NCBI GenBank assembly: GCA_015680685.1
Contig: MNCI01008572.1
Coordinates: 1,707,260 to 1,771,259, forward strand
DNA from: Gnetum montanum
Taxonomy: Eukaryota > Streptophyta > Gnetopsida > Gnetales > Gnetaceae
Direction: 5' to 3'
Length of the DNA stretch: 64,000 bases
In this document: positions 12,001 to 22,634 of the stretch, one piece after another
Position numbering within the stretch: position 1 is the first letter of the stretch
How the letters are laid out: each line of letters opens with the position of its first letter
Position numbers and translations under genes: made by a program
Notes under the pieces: generated by a model
Database searches by the model: none
What the model was told of the DNA's origin: nothing
What the model saw: the letters and a program-made list of their open reading frames with translations, nothing else

Positions 12001-14123
12001 TAATATCACCAAGAATAATTTTCTGATATCTTGAATAACTTTTTTATGGTATCTCAAAAAATATTTTTTTGGTATCTTGAATAATCATTTTTAGGTTTTT
12101 TAAAAATTATTTTTTCTTACCTCAAAAAATTATATTCTAGTATCTTAAAAAACCATTTTTTAGAAAGACTATTTTATATTATATGGAATAACCATTTTTT
12201 GATATCTTAACAGAAGCATTTTTCAAGTATATTTAAAGAACTTTTTCCTAGTATCTTGAAGAACCATTTTTTTGGTATGTCGAAAAACCTTTTCTATGTA
12301 TCTTGAAGAACCTTTTTCTGGTATCTTGAAGAAATATTTTATAATATCTCAAAAACCTTATTTTTGGCGTTTCAAAGAAACATTTTCTACTATTTTGAAC
12401 AACATTTTTATGGCATCTTGAATAATTACTATCTTGCAAAACATTTCTCTAGTATCTCTAAGAACTTTTTTCTAGTATTTTTGAAAAAAAAAATTCTATA
12501 ATCTCAACAAATTATTTTCTACTATCTTAAAAAACTATTTTCTAGTATCTTGAAGAACTATTTTCTAATATCTTGAAGAACCATTCATTAAAAGAACCAT
12601 TTTTTGGTATCTCAAAGAAAATTTTTTCTAGTATTTTAAAGAATCTTTATTTATTAACTTGAAGGTTTTTAAAAGAGACCCTTTTATGGTATCTGGAAAA
12701 ACCTTTTTTAGATATCTTAAATAACATTTATCTTGTATCTTAAACAACCATTTTTAATATCTTGAGGAATTATTTTTGTCATCTCAAAGAATTATATTCT
12801 AATATCTCGAAGAACCTTTTTCAAGTATTTAAAAGAAACTTATTATAGTGTTTTGAAGAACTATTTCTTGGTATCTTAAAAAACCTTTATCTGGTATCTC
12901 AATATACCTTTTTTTAGTATTTCAAATAACTTTTTCTAGTATCTCACAAGATCCTTTTCTAGTATCTCAAAGAATCATTTTTTTGGTATCTTGAAGAACC
13001 CTTTTTTTATATCTACGAAGAACTATTTTTCTCGAAAAATCTTTTTCTACCTTTTTTTGGTATCCTGAAAAACCTTTTTCTAAATTCTAAAGAATCACTT
13101 TTCTAGTATATCAAAGAAATGTTTTCTGGTATCTTAAAAAAACATTTTTTCGATATCTTAGAACCTTATTCTAGTATCTTCATGAAACATTTTCTAATAT
13201 CTTAAATAACCAATTTTTGGTATCTTGAAGAATCATTTATTGTTATCTTGAAAAATCTTTTTTTGTTAACTCAAAATTTTTTTTCTCGTTATCTTGAAAA
13301 ACTATTTTCTGATATCTTAAAAAAATCATTTTTTGGTATCTTTAAGAATCTTTTTTTGGTATCTAGAAAAACCTTTTTCTGGTATCGTGAAAAACCATTT
13401 TTGTAGTATCTTAAAAAATAGTTAAGAGCCTTAGAGAACTTAGATAAATAGATTTTTTCATGGTATTTCAAATAACCTTTTTTGGTGTTTTGAAGGATAA
13501 TTTAATCTATGATCTAGAAAAATCAATATCTAGTATATCAAAGAACTATTTTTTGGTATTTTGAAGAATCTTTTACTAGTATCTCAAATAATTATGTCAT
13601 TATTTTGAATAATCTTTTTCTTGTATCTAAAAAAATCATTTTCTAGTATCTCAAAAAACTTTTTTCTAGTATGTTGAAGAATCAATTTTTCAATATCTTC
13701 AAGAATCATTTTCCGCTATCTCAAAGAATGAGTTTCTACTATCTTAAAAAATCTTTTTCTAGTATCTTGAAGAACCATTTTCTAGTATCTCCAAAAATAT
13801 TTTTCTATTATCTAAAAGAAAATTTCTCTTCAAAAATATTTTTCTAGAATCTTCAAAAATCATTTTCTAGAATCTCAAAGTACCATTTTCTAGTATCTCA
13901 AAAAATCTTTTTTTAATATCTCGAAGAACCCTTTTTTTTATATCTTAATAAACTATTTTTTTTGTATCTTTAAGTATCATTTTTTGATATCTTGAAGAAC
14001 CATTTTTTTATGTATCTTGAAGAACCTTTTTTTGATATCTTCTAAAAGATCCTTTCTGGTTTCTTAAAGAACCTTTGTTTTGGTAAATCTAACAACTATA
14101 TCATCGTATTTTGAAGAACCATT
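9036..14123. repeat. 24-bp AT-rich satellite, block 2
   Basis: Same family as block 1. Two irregular landmarks recur here with the same spacing. A shortened unit (CATTC then TTAGAAGAACC or TTAAAAGAACC) lies at about 10655 and 12585. A CTATTTTTCT..GAA interruption followed by an irregular stretch lies at about 11085 and 13025. Both pairs are about 1.93-1.94 kb apart, which suggests a higher-order repeat. The 45-bp insert of block 1 recurs at 13419-13462. The block ends exactly where T1 begins with TGAAACACC. Confidence 0.92.
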
Positions 14124-15545
14124 TGAAACACCACAAAAATTTTGGCTAACACTTGTAGACAGAAATTGAGCTAAGTCATGACCAATCTTGAAAGCCTCAA
14201 AAACAGCATCAAAGGGAGCAACAATTGAATATGCAAGAGTTCCTCGAGATCCATTGGAAACTACATCAACATCTAGCAACAAGAACTACAGGTTTCAAAC
14301 TCAAAACACTTAGTTTTAACTAAGTATACTTCTTACACACAGGCCTGCACGCCCAGCGTATAGCTCAGCGTGCAGCAACTTTTTAGCTCCAAAAATGAGT
14401 CAAAACATGTCAGAATCGAGCGTCTAGACCCCCCAAGGCCTTCCCAAGGGTCCCCAATAACTCTCAGGTACTTGAAATTCAACTTTTGGGCTCCAAATGA
14501 TGGATTTTCATGTTTGCATGTTGGCCTTCACGCCCAATGTGTACCATCACAGACCAACCAAAACAGACACTCAGAGCATGATCTTCATAGCCAATCAACT
14601 TCCAGAGGTAGGGAAACTATCAGGCATCATCCTGGGCTCCCAAAAATCAAGTTTTGACTTTGAAAAGTGACACTTTCATGCCTGTACGNAGGAAACTATC
14701 AGGCATCATCCTGGGCTCCCAAAAATCAAGTTTTGACTTTGAAAAGTGGCACTTTCATGCCTGTACGCTAGACTGCACATCGAGCGTGCAGCCCAGCATG
14801 CACCACTTTGAATAAGGTTGATCAGGCATTTTAAGCAAGATTTTGACATGGAGTCAGCCCCCAAGGCATGGTCAATAAATCTACAAGTCCACTAGCTCCA
14901 AAAACATCAATTTTAGGCATCATAAGGGCCATTTTTGGCCCTGCATGCCTAGCATGCACACCCAACATGTACACGTTGGCACACCGCACACTTGTAAAGT
15001 TTCATTCTGTTGCACTCAGTCCACGCTCCACATGTCACCCAATCCAAAATTCCAGCATCTCATAGCCAATCATCCCATCTCAGATCTGATTTTAACATCC
15101 AAACTTGTACAAAAACCCATATTTTTTACCAGATAAGGATCGAAAAATTGAAGAATCTAGAAAAAAAAAGAATTTGGGCAATTTTTACAAATGGAGAAAA
15201 CAAAAAATGGATCTGGTACACTTAGGAAATGTGGGCATAAACCCCTGTATGCTGGGCATTAGACTTGGATGCTGCATTTCCCTACAACCCAAAACCTACA
15301 TCTTCCAACACCCATCATCACCCACCGGGGCTTAACGTCTACCTTGTGATTAATCCACAACTGCGTTCTAACCGGTGCACACTGTAATCACTTTTTCAAT
15401 ACAAAATAGTTTACATTTTTGCCCAGATTTATTGCAGTTTTCTTTGTTTTTCCAGTTTACGTTTACATTTCAGTTTACATTATTGTGCCTATTTACGTTA
15501 CGATTTATGTTTAATGTGCATCGTTTACGTATAACCCAACGCATT
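14124..15545 (+). repeat. T1 first LTR
   Basis: Starts TGAAACACCA directly after satellite and aligns along its whole length with 20145-21500. It is inflated by about 78 bp because of a duplicated flank at the single N at 14689, and the last few bases are lost at the N at 15546. It is rich in a spaced inverted motif, CACGC-NNN-GCGTG and its decayed forms, near 14345-14376, 14525-14545, 14760-14810 and 14942-14985. Confidence 0.88.
14689..14689. other. Single-N gap with duplicated flanks
   Basis: About 78 bp on the left (14611-14688) are repeated almost identically on the right (14690-14767). The sister LTR has this segment once (about 20640-20718). This is an unmerged contig overlap rather than biology. 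Confidence 0.85.
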
Positions 15546-15546
15546 N
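15546..15546. other. Single-N gap hiding about 300 bp
   Basis: The sister copy has about 300 bp (21498-21797) between the two points that meet at this N. The end of the LTR, the primer-binding site and the start of the leader of the first copy are missing here. Confidence 0.8.
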
Positions 15547-15799
15547 CCCAGATCTGCACTCAATTAGCGTAGATCTAACTTCGAATCTCTCAGATCTGCA
15601 CCCTATTCAGCCACATCTGCTACACACCCAACGTGTATACGCTGCACGCTGAAGCCTGCACGCTGTTAGGCCAATCTGTACACTGTGACTCTTTGGTATA
15701 CACTGCCAACACTTAGAATTTTCTTCATTCATTATCCAACACTTAACCAAATTTTTAATCATTTACGCTATCACATTCAAACATTTAAAAAATTTGACA
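15547..15799 (+). other. T1 untranslated leader (partial)
   Basis: Matches 21798-22051 of the second copy. It contains repeated AGATCTGC words and a cluster of the CACGC/GCGTG-type motif (about 15625-15680). No tRNA-complementary PBS could be read, because in this copy it falls in the gap. Confidence 0.6.
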
Positions 15800-18193
15800 A
15801 TGGACCTTACCCAAGCACACATCACCATGGAGTCATCTCAGAACTCTAACGCACGCACCTTCGTAATCCTCACACAAGAACAATACAACTTTATCTGTGT
15901 GAAGATTCAAGCCAACCTTCCTCTTGACACCACAAAATAGGAGGCAAAATGAAACTTTGAGCGCATATACATGGGAGGTCATGAATTCGTCCCCTCTGTA
16001 TATGACATCATCCCCCTTTCTGAGCCTCACCATCGACTCATCTCTCAACCCCTTCTAGCAAGGGGCCAAAACACACGGTGACCCACTAAGAAGCCCCAAA
16101 ACCAACATAATATAGATGACTTTGAGACACAATCTAAACCTAAGGATTCATACCATACCCATCATTCCACCCCCGCATGGGATAGATGGCCACTCACCAA
16201 GTGCCAACGAGCACTCAAGCACCAGTGTCCCAACATGGGCTACCCATGTCCACATCCATCCAGTATATGCTGCCAGTGCAAACGCATGGGGCCACTTTTG
16301 TTACATCGACCCCACACATCCAGGGTGTCACTTCACAGTTTGTGGCTAGGCAAGGAACCATACCCCTTGTTCAACAACCCACTCACTTCAATGAGCCACA
16401 CCCCACAACCACAACTCTGAACGTTGCTCCACAGCAATAAATGATAGTCCAACAATCTCCCCAACCAACTAAACTACCTACCGCTCAAGAGTGGGCAGAA
16501 GCAAAACAAACGATGCAAGCGTTAGCTGATGAGGTAAAGCACCTCAAAACTGCCAACACTGAATAAGTTAAAGTACTAGATTTCTACCAGGATGATCCAA
16601 TTAACTCTTCAGTGTCATCGTTAGCTTGACCCAAGGAAATCACACTACCCTAGTTAACTAGGTACAACGAGAAGGGAGATCCGAACGCTCACTTAGTCAC
16701 ATTTCGATTAGAAACTCTATTGCTTCAAGCTTGGCCCCATGCAATCTTATGAGTGTTCGCTATGTCCTTAATGGGCATAGCCTTAGAATGGTATTGAGCC
16801 TTGCCTCGTAACTCCATATCCTCTCTGGAGGATCTGTTATATCAATTCGTTACCAGGTTTAAGTACAACCTGAAGCCTGAGGTCACACTAGACACTCTGA
16901 TACAGGTGAAACAAGTGCCACTTGAGCCTGTGCAGAAGTTCATCCAACGATGGAGTGCAGCCCTTAACAAACTTCATGAGCCCATCCCTGAAAAGTATTT
17001 GCTTACGATTCTGAAGGGAGCCATGAATGACATTAAACTAGCAAGATGCACCAACGACAACAGCAAAGAAACCTTTCTTCATTAAGATGCCACAACAAGC
17101 TAATCAAACACCAACAACTCCTCCCAAACTACCATTTGTTATAAAGCTGCCACCATGCAATGGCCCCTCACCTACCCAGAGCCCAACTGTAGGCAATGTC
17201 TCAACCTCTTCTCCCTCAAGAGTCAACATTGCCAACAACATGGGTAAGCCTACCAAATGGCAGCAGAAGAGGACAAACAAACAACGAATAACATCCACAT
17301 CCGAAACAAAGGCCACACCTAGTACATAACAACCAAATGCTGGGGGCCTTACCCCTAGTCCCAAACAAACCATACCTAAGCCCTCAGCCCAAACAGAGGC
17401 AACTAATGCAATGGCAAACAACATGGACTTTGTAGCTACATTGGCCCAGGTGAAAAAAATGCTCAAACAAAAGAACACAACCATGAGCTTGTATGACCTG
17501 GTCATGACATCATCGGCTCATCATGAAGCCTTAGTGTAAACATTAGCATCCATTTCTATTACAGAGGACATCCCTGCTAACATGGAATCCATCCGTGCAA
17601 CAATTTCACAACACACACCACAAGGATTAGGTTCAAACACCTTAGCCTTCTACGACGATGCAATTAAAGTCAACCCCGAATGAGGGGAGGTCACAATAGC
17701 TTCATTGTCGGTTAGCATACGTGTTTGGCAATGTACCATTCGCAGAGTGCACGTTGATGATGGCACGACAACAAACGTAGTTCTATACTCTGTCATTGAC
17801 AAACTAGGCATGGTAGATGAGATCATGCTAATAGAAACCACGTGTCTAAAATCCTTCAATGGATCATGTGTCATAGTCAAGGGCATGATTAACCTAGCCT
17901 TTGTGGCAAGAGAATAATTCCCCACCAGCGCGGAGTTCACTTTTATAGAAGATATGTCTAGTTTCAACATGATTCTTGGCAGACCTTGGCTAGCACAACA
18001 ACGAGCCATTTCCTCACCAATACATCAAGAAATCTGCCTTCCATACGAAGGTGGACAAGTCATCATAGATGGTGATAACATTCCTTTTCAAGCCATCCAC
18101 AACCTAGACATGTCACAAGTCTTGAAAGAAGAATCTCTTGACGGAACACCCATGGCAACAAATGCAACACCTAGAGCTAAAATGCCCGAATGA
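15800..18193 (+). pseudogene. T1 gag-protease polyprotein relic
   Basis: The first ATG (15800) gives MDLTQAHITMESSQNSN, and the second copy starts the same way. After a frameshift, one frame runs from about 16186 through the gag core at 16801-17085 (PRNSISSLEDLLYQFVTRFK, then QKFIQRWSAALNKL). This is a retrotransposon gag domain, forming the particle core. Next comes a T/P/Q-rich linker (17087-17440), then a retropepsin-like region. In the latter RRVHVDDGTTTNVVLY (about 17735-17790) holds the place of the catalytic D-S/T-G, here DDG, and FNMILGRPWLA (17960-17995) is the conserved C-terminal block. About ten in-frame stops and frameshifts make it non-functional. The CCHC zinc-knuckle segment, still visible as a relic in T3, seems deleted near 17030-17045. 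Coding ends near 18193 with no pol after it. Confidence 0.78.
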
Positions 18194-18608
18194 GTGATAA
18201 AAACCATAAGCCTCCCAGTGGAGCCTAAGCCTAAAATGCTTCCAAAACCACATCTGACTAAGAAACAACCACACGATCAAGGCTCCCCTGCAGCCAAAAA
18301 ACATGTCTGATCCCCACCCACTCTTTACCTTTGTTCGTTGTGCATACATCACCTTAGTTTGCATTGTACTAGCTTACGTATTTACATGTGGCCTAAAAAG
18401 GCCTTAAACTAAACTATGGCTCGAAAAGGCCTTAAACTAGTTCATGGCCTGAAATGGCCTTAAACTCCCACCATTTCACATTATTTTCTATTTACTTGTG
18501 CATTTCAATTCATGTTTTATGTAGTTGCTATTTAACATTATTTTCCCTAGTTGCTTTTGTTTACAGGGTCATACAAACGCACACGCATGCATCCACATAG
18601 ATCAGTCC
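18194..18608 (+). other. T1 tail: three GGCC short inverted repeats
   Basis: After protease, sense-like sequence continues to about 18308. At 18391-18455 three units of the type TGGCCTnAAAnGGCC followed by TTAAACT occur in a row. Each can pair GGCC with GGCC (in the first, GGCCT with AGGCC) around a 3-5-nt loop. A related stretch is seen on the minus strand of T3 near 62015-62085. Confidence 0.6.
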
Positions 18609-18996
18609 TGGCATCATGACTTAAAACTGATACCACACATCGTCTTGGTGTCATGACGGTAAATTGACACCACTTGTCACACTCATAACACACATCCTCG
18701 TCCTAGCATCATGATGGTAAACTGATACCACAGACTTGTCCTGGTGTTATGACGATAAAATGACACCACAGTTCGTCCGCAATGATAATAAACTAGCATC
18801 CATTTGGTACAACATTAAACTTCCACAATTTTGTTCGCCAGAGTCCGCTAAGACTATAAACTAGTTTTCCTCTCCTCAGTCTACCAAGACTATAAACTAG
18901 CAATGTACCATCTGCTACGATGCTAAACTGGCACCGTCTAATGGGTTATGATAGAAAACTAACCCACAACAGTTTGCTACAACTATAAACTGGTAG
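18609..18996 (+). repeat. Tandem array of inverted repeats with constant 11-nt loop
   Basis: About eleven units spaced 30-58 bp. Clear ones are 18609-18635 (arms TGGCATCA/TGATACCA), 18646-18672 (TGGTGTCA/TGACACCA, perfect 8 bp), 18704-18730, 18742-18768 (TGGTGTTA/TGACACCA) and 18942-18966 (TGGGTTA/TAACCCA, perfect 7 bp). In all five the loop is exactly 11 nt and alike: TGACTTAAAAC, TGACGGTAAAT, TGATGGTAAAC, TGACGATAAAA, TGATAGAAAAC. The remaining units keep the loop (for example AGACTATAAAC twice, CAACTATAAAC) with weaker arms. Arms differ between units yet stay complementary. A diverged array lies in T3. Confidence 0.75.
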
Positions 18997-20128
18997 CTTC
19001 ATCTCTAGCTTCCTGATTTATAGCTGCATTCAAACTTCATCAGATCCGCTGCCTCACTCATCATCAGTTGATCCTAACGACATTGTTGCCATTCATATTT
19101 AGTACCTGAAATCTCATCTGGTGCCTTTGTTTCATCAGTCACATTCATGTCTAAAGTTTTCGCTAACTCATTCACTTGTGATTTTCTTGTCTTCTTGGAG
19201 TTGTGTTTGCAGGATGACACCCAGTGGTGCTTGTACACAGATACACTTCATCATGGTGACAAGGTGCCACATTGTTTCTAATGCACGCAACCAGGTTAAT
19301 CAATTTGTTCAAAAGTACATTCCCAATTTCTAATACATTCTCCATTTCCCCAACAATCTCGTTCCCCTTCCTACCCAGTCATAGTTCCCAGATACACCTA
19401 GTGCACCCAAAAATTTGAGCATATGGTTTCACACTGCGACACTCTCAAGTAGTTGCAACACACAACACGACACATGAGCATGAGTGTAAAATTGAAAGAA
19501 CGCTCTTTCCAGAAAAATGAAAAAAGAACAAAAAAATGAAAAGAAATAGAAAAGAAAAAGAAAAAGAAAATAAAAAAGAGCAAAGAGAAAAATGAACCGC
19601 AAGCCCTTAGCACTTCCCATACAAGCCCCAAGTGGGAAGATAGTGGTCTTGGAAAGAACCATTCATATCTCACACCATCATGTTTCATCTCACTGCATAG
19701 CTTTGGCTGTTGGACAATGGGTTCCCTTAGACACTCTACAAGGGTCCTATTTCTCCAAAGAATGCATCATCTCATCATGTGGCTTTGGTTGTGACAACAA
19801 GTTCTCTTAAACCTGATACAGGATTCTTGTTCCTCCAAAGAATGCACAACTCATACCTTGGTTCCAAGTCTACCAAACATTGGCCATCAACAAGGAACAA
19901 CATGAATTATTTACACAAAGATGAACACTCCTCTCCCACACTAGCACAATTCCTTGATCAATTCCCAATCCCCTAGACATCATCTCAAAACTTCATTTTC
20001 CAATCCCAAGTACTTCTGAACACGGTGCGAGGACATCTGGCCAAGTGTTAAAGGACAATACCACTAAGTTGCTTATGGCACTTTGTACTTCTTTGTCGAC
20101 GCCTCTCAGGTTGATTTCTCCAAGCGTC
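18997..20128 (+). other. T1 non-coding tail with purine-rich tract
   Basis: No recognisable domain. At about 19497-19592 there is an A/G-rich tract of roughly 90 nt, made of AAAAGAAA-type runs. The minus-strand relative T3 has the matching tract at about 60786-60850 at a similar distance from its LTR. Minus-strand open frames here are homopolymer shadows (runs of F). Confidence 0.6.
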
Positions 20129-20140
20129 AAAAAAGAGGGG
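20129..20140 (+). promoter_or_regulatory. T1 polypurine tract
   Basis: AAAAAAGAGGGG sits 4 nt before the TG that opens the LTR at 20145. This is the expected primer for plus-strand DNA synthesis. T3 keeps the same sequence (AAAGAGGG, minus strand) at the same place. Confidence 0.85.
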
Positions 20141-20144
20141 CCAA

Positions 20145-21500
20145 TGAAACACCATAAAAATTTTGGCTAACACTTGTAAACAAAAATTGAGCTAAGTCAT
20201 GACCAAGCTTGAAAGCCTCAAAAATAGCATCAAACAGAGCAACAATTGAACAAGTAAGAGTTCCCTGAGATCCATTGGAGACTACATCAACATCTAGCAA
20301 TAAGAACTGTAGGTTTCAAACTCAAAACACTTAGTTTTGACTAAGTATACTTCTTACACACAGGCCTGCATGCCCAGTGTATAGCTCAACGTGCAGCTCA
20401 GCGTGCAGCAACTTTTTAGCTCCAAAAATGAGTCAAAACATGTTAGAATCAAGCGTCTGGACCCCCCAGGACCTTCCCAAGGGTCCCCAATAGCTCTCAG
20501 GCACTTGAAATTCAACTTTTGGGCTCCAAATGATGGGTTTTCATGCCTGCACGCTGGCCTACACGCCCAGCGTGTACCATCACAGACAGACCAAAACAAA
20601 CACTTAGAGCATGATTTTCATAGCCAATCAACTCCTAGAGGCAAGGAAACTATCAAGCATCATCCTGGGCTTTCAAAAATCAAGTTTTAACTTTGAAAAG
20701 TGGCACTTTCATGCCTGTATGCTGGACTGCACACCCAGCATGTAGCCCAGCATGCACCACTTTGAACAGGGTTTATTGGGCATTTTAGGCAAGATTTTGA
20801 CATGGAGTCAACCCCGAAGGCATGGTCAATGAATCTACAAGTCCATTGGCTCTAGAAACATCAATTTTAGGCATCAGAAGGGTCATTTTTGGCCCTGCAT
20901 GCCCAGCGTGCACGCCTAGCATGTACACGCTGGCACACTACACACTTGTAAAGTTTCATTCTGTTGCACTTGGTCGACGCTCCACATGTCATCCGATCCA
21001 AAATTTTGGCATCCCATAGCCAATCATCCCATCTCAGATTAGAGTTTAATGCCCAAACTTGTACAAAAACCCAGATTTTGACCAGATAAGTGTCGAAAAA
21101 TTGAAGAATCTGGAAAAAAAAGAAATTGGACAATTTTTACAAATGGAGATAATAAAAATTGGATCTAGTACACTTAGAAAATGTGGGCATACACCCCTAT
21201 ATGCTAGGCATCAGACTTGGATGCTGCATTTCCCTACAACCCAAAACCTGCATCTTCCAGCACCCATCATCACCCACCAGGGCTAAGCCTCTACCTTGTG
21301 ATTAATCCACAACTATGTTCTGACCGGTGCATACTGTAATCACTTTTTCAATACAAAACAATTTACATTTTTGCCCAAATTTATTGCAACTTTCTTTGTT
21401 TTTCTAGTTTATGTTTACATTGCAGTTTACATTATTGTGCCTGTTTACATTACGGTTTACGTTTAATGTGCATCGTTTACGTATAACCCAATGCATTACA
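20145..21500 (+). repeat. T1 second LTR
   Basis: A copy of 14124-15545, starting TGAAACACC and taken to end in CATTACA. The end is inferred from the end (CAGTACA) of the related solo LTR at 37508-38788. Here the sequence is uninterrupted (1356 bp) and gives the true LTR length. Differences from the first LTR are mostly C/T and G/A transitions. Confidence 0.85.
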
Positions 21501-22051
21501 CTTGCGTACGTTGGGGAAGTCCTCATTTGATCCACATGCAGACCATTCAAGGCACTCTACCTTTGTCCATTCCAGCTTATCCTCAAGTGAAGATAGAGTC
21601 TTCTGTGCTTGTCCATAGATCTCTCAGTGTCTGTTTCATTCCATCCTTGCACTAACGATTTCAGACAGTACAGAAAATGATGCTAGAAGGAGGGTCTCTC
21701 TTTGCTTAGATCTACTCCGACCTAGCATAGATCTCTTCAGATCTGCTAGTCCATCTCATAGATATGCTTCCTATGACCCTAGATCTACAGTCGATTTTCC
21801 CAGATCTGCACTCAATTAGCGTAGATCTGACTTCGAATCTCTCAGATCTGCACCCTATTCAGCCACATCTGCTGCACACCCAACGTGTATACGCTGCACG
21901 CTGAAGCCTGCACGCTGTTAGGCCAATCTGTACGCTGTGACTCTTTGGTATACACTGCCAACACTTAGAATTTTCTTCATTCATTATCCAACACTTAACC
22001 AAATTTTTAATCGTTTACGCTATCACATTCAAACATTTAAAAAATTTGACA
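21501..22051 (+). other. T1 second-copy leader
   Basis: Follows the LTR with CTTGCGTACGTTGGGGAAG, where a PBS would be. It has some likeness to the tRNA-Asp PBS, but I cannot assign it. AGATCT words are frequent (21710-21850). The 3' half matches 15547-15799. Confidence 0.6.
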
Positions 22052-22634
22052 ATGGACCTTGCCCAAGCACACATCACCATGGAGTCATCTCAGAACTCTA
22101 ACGCATGCACCTTCGTAATCCTCACACAAGAACAATACAACTTTATCTGTGTGAAGATTCAGGCCAACCTTCCTCTTGACACCATAGAACAGGAGGCAAA
22201 ACGAAACTTTGAGCTCATATAAATGGGAGTTCATGAATTCGTCCCCTTTGTATATGATATCATCCCCCTTTCTAAGCCTCACCATTGACTCATCTCTCAA
22301 CTCCTTCTAGCAAGGGGCCAAAACACACGGCGATCCACTGAGAAGCCCCAAAACCAACATCATATAGATAACTTTGAGGCAAAATCTGAACCTGAGGATT
22401 CATACCATACCCTCAATATCCATGCCTACATGAACCCATCATTCCACCCTTGCATGGGAAAGATGGCCACTCACGAAGTGCCAAAGAGCACGCAAGCGCC
22501 GATGTTCCAACATGGGCTACCCACGTCCACATCCATCCAGTACATGCCACTAGTGCAAATGCATGGGGCCACGTTTGTTACATCAACCCCACACATCCAG
22601 GGTGTCACTTCATAGTTTGTGGCTAGGCATGGAA
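22052..22634 (+). pseudogene. T1 second-copy gag start, truncated
   Basis: Matches 15800-16350 closely and includes the same start MDLAQAHITMESSQ. It stops abruptly in a sequence (GGCATGGAACATT) that passes into satellite. The first copy has GGCAAGGAACCAT there and satellite units contain AGAACATT, so a few bases of shared sequence sit on the breakpoint. In-frame stops are present. Inactive. Confidence 0.8.

Noticed and set aside
17104-17505. 133-codon minus-strand frame across the T1 gag linker
   Set aside because: It lies opposite the gag-protease linker, whose plus-strand reading is supported by homology with T3. The minus frame is a shadow.
19398-19688. Two minus-strand frames with runs of phenylalanine
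   Set aside because: Translation of the antisense of the purine tract at 19497-19592.
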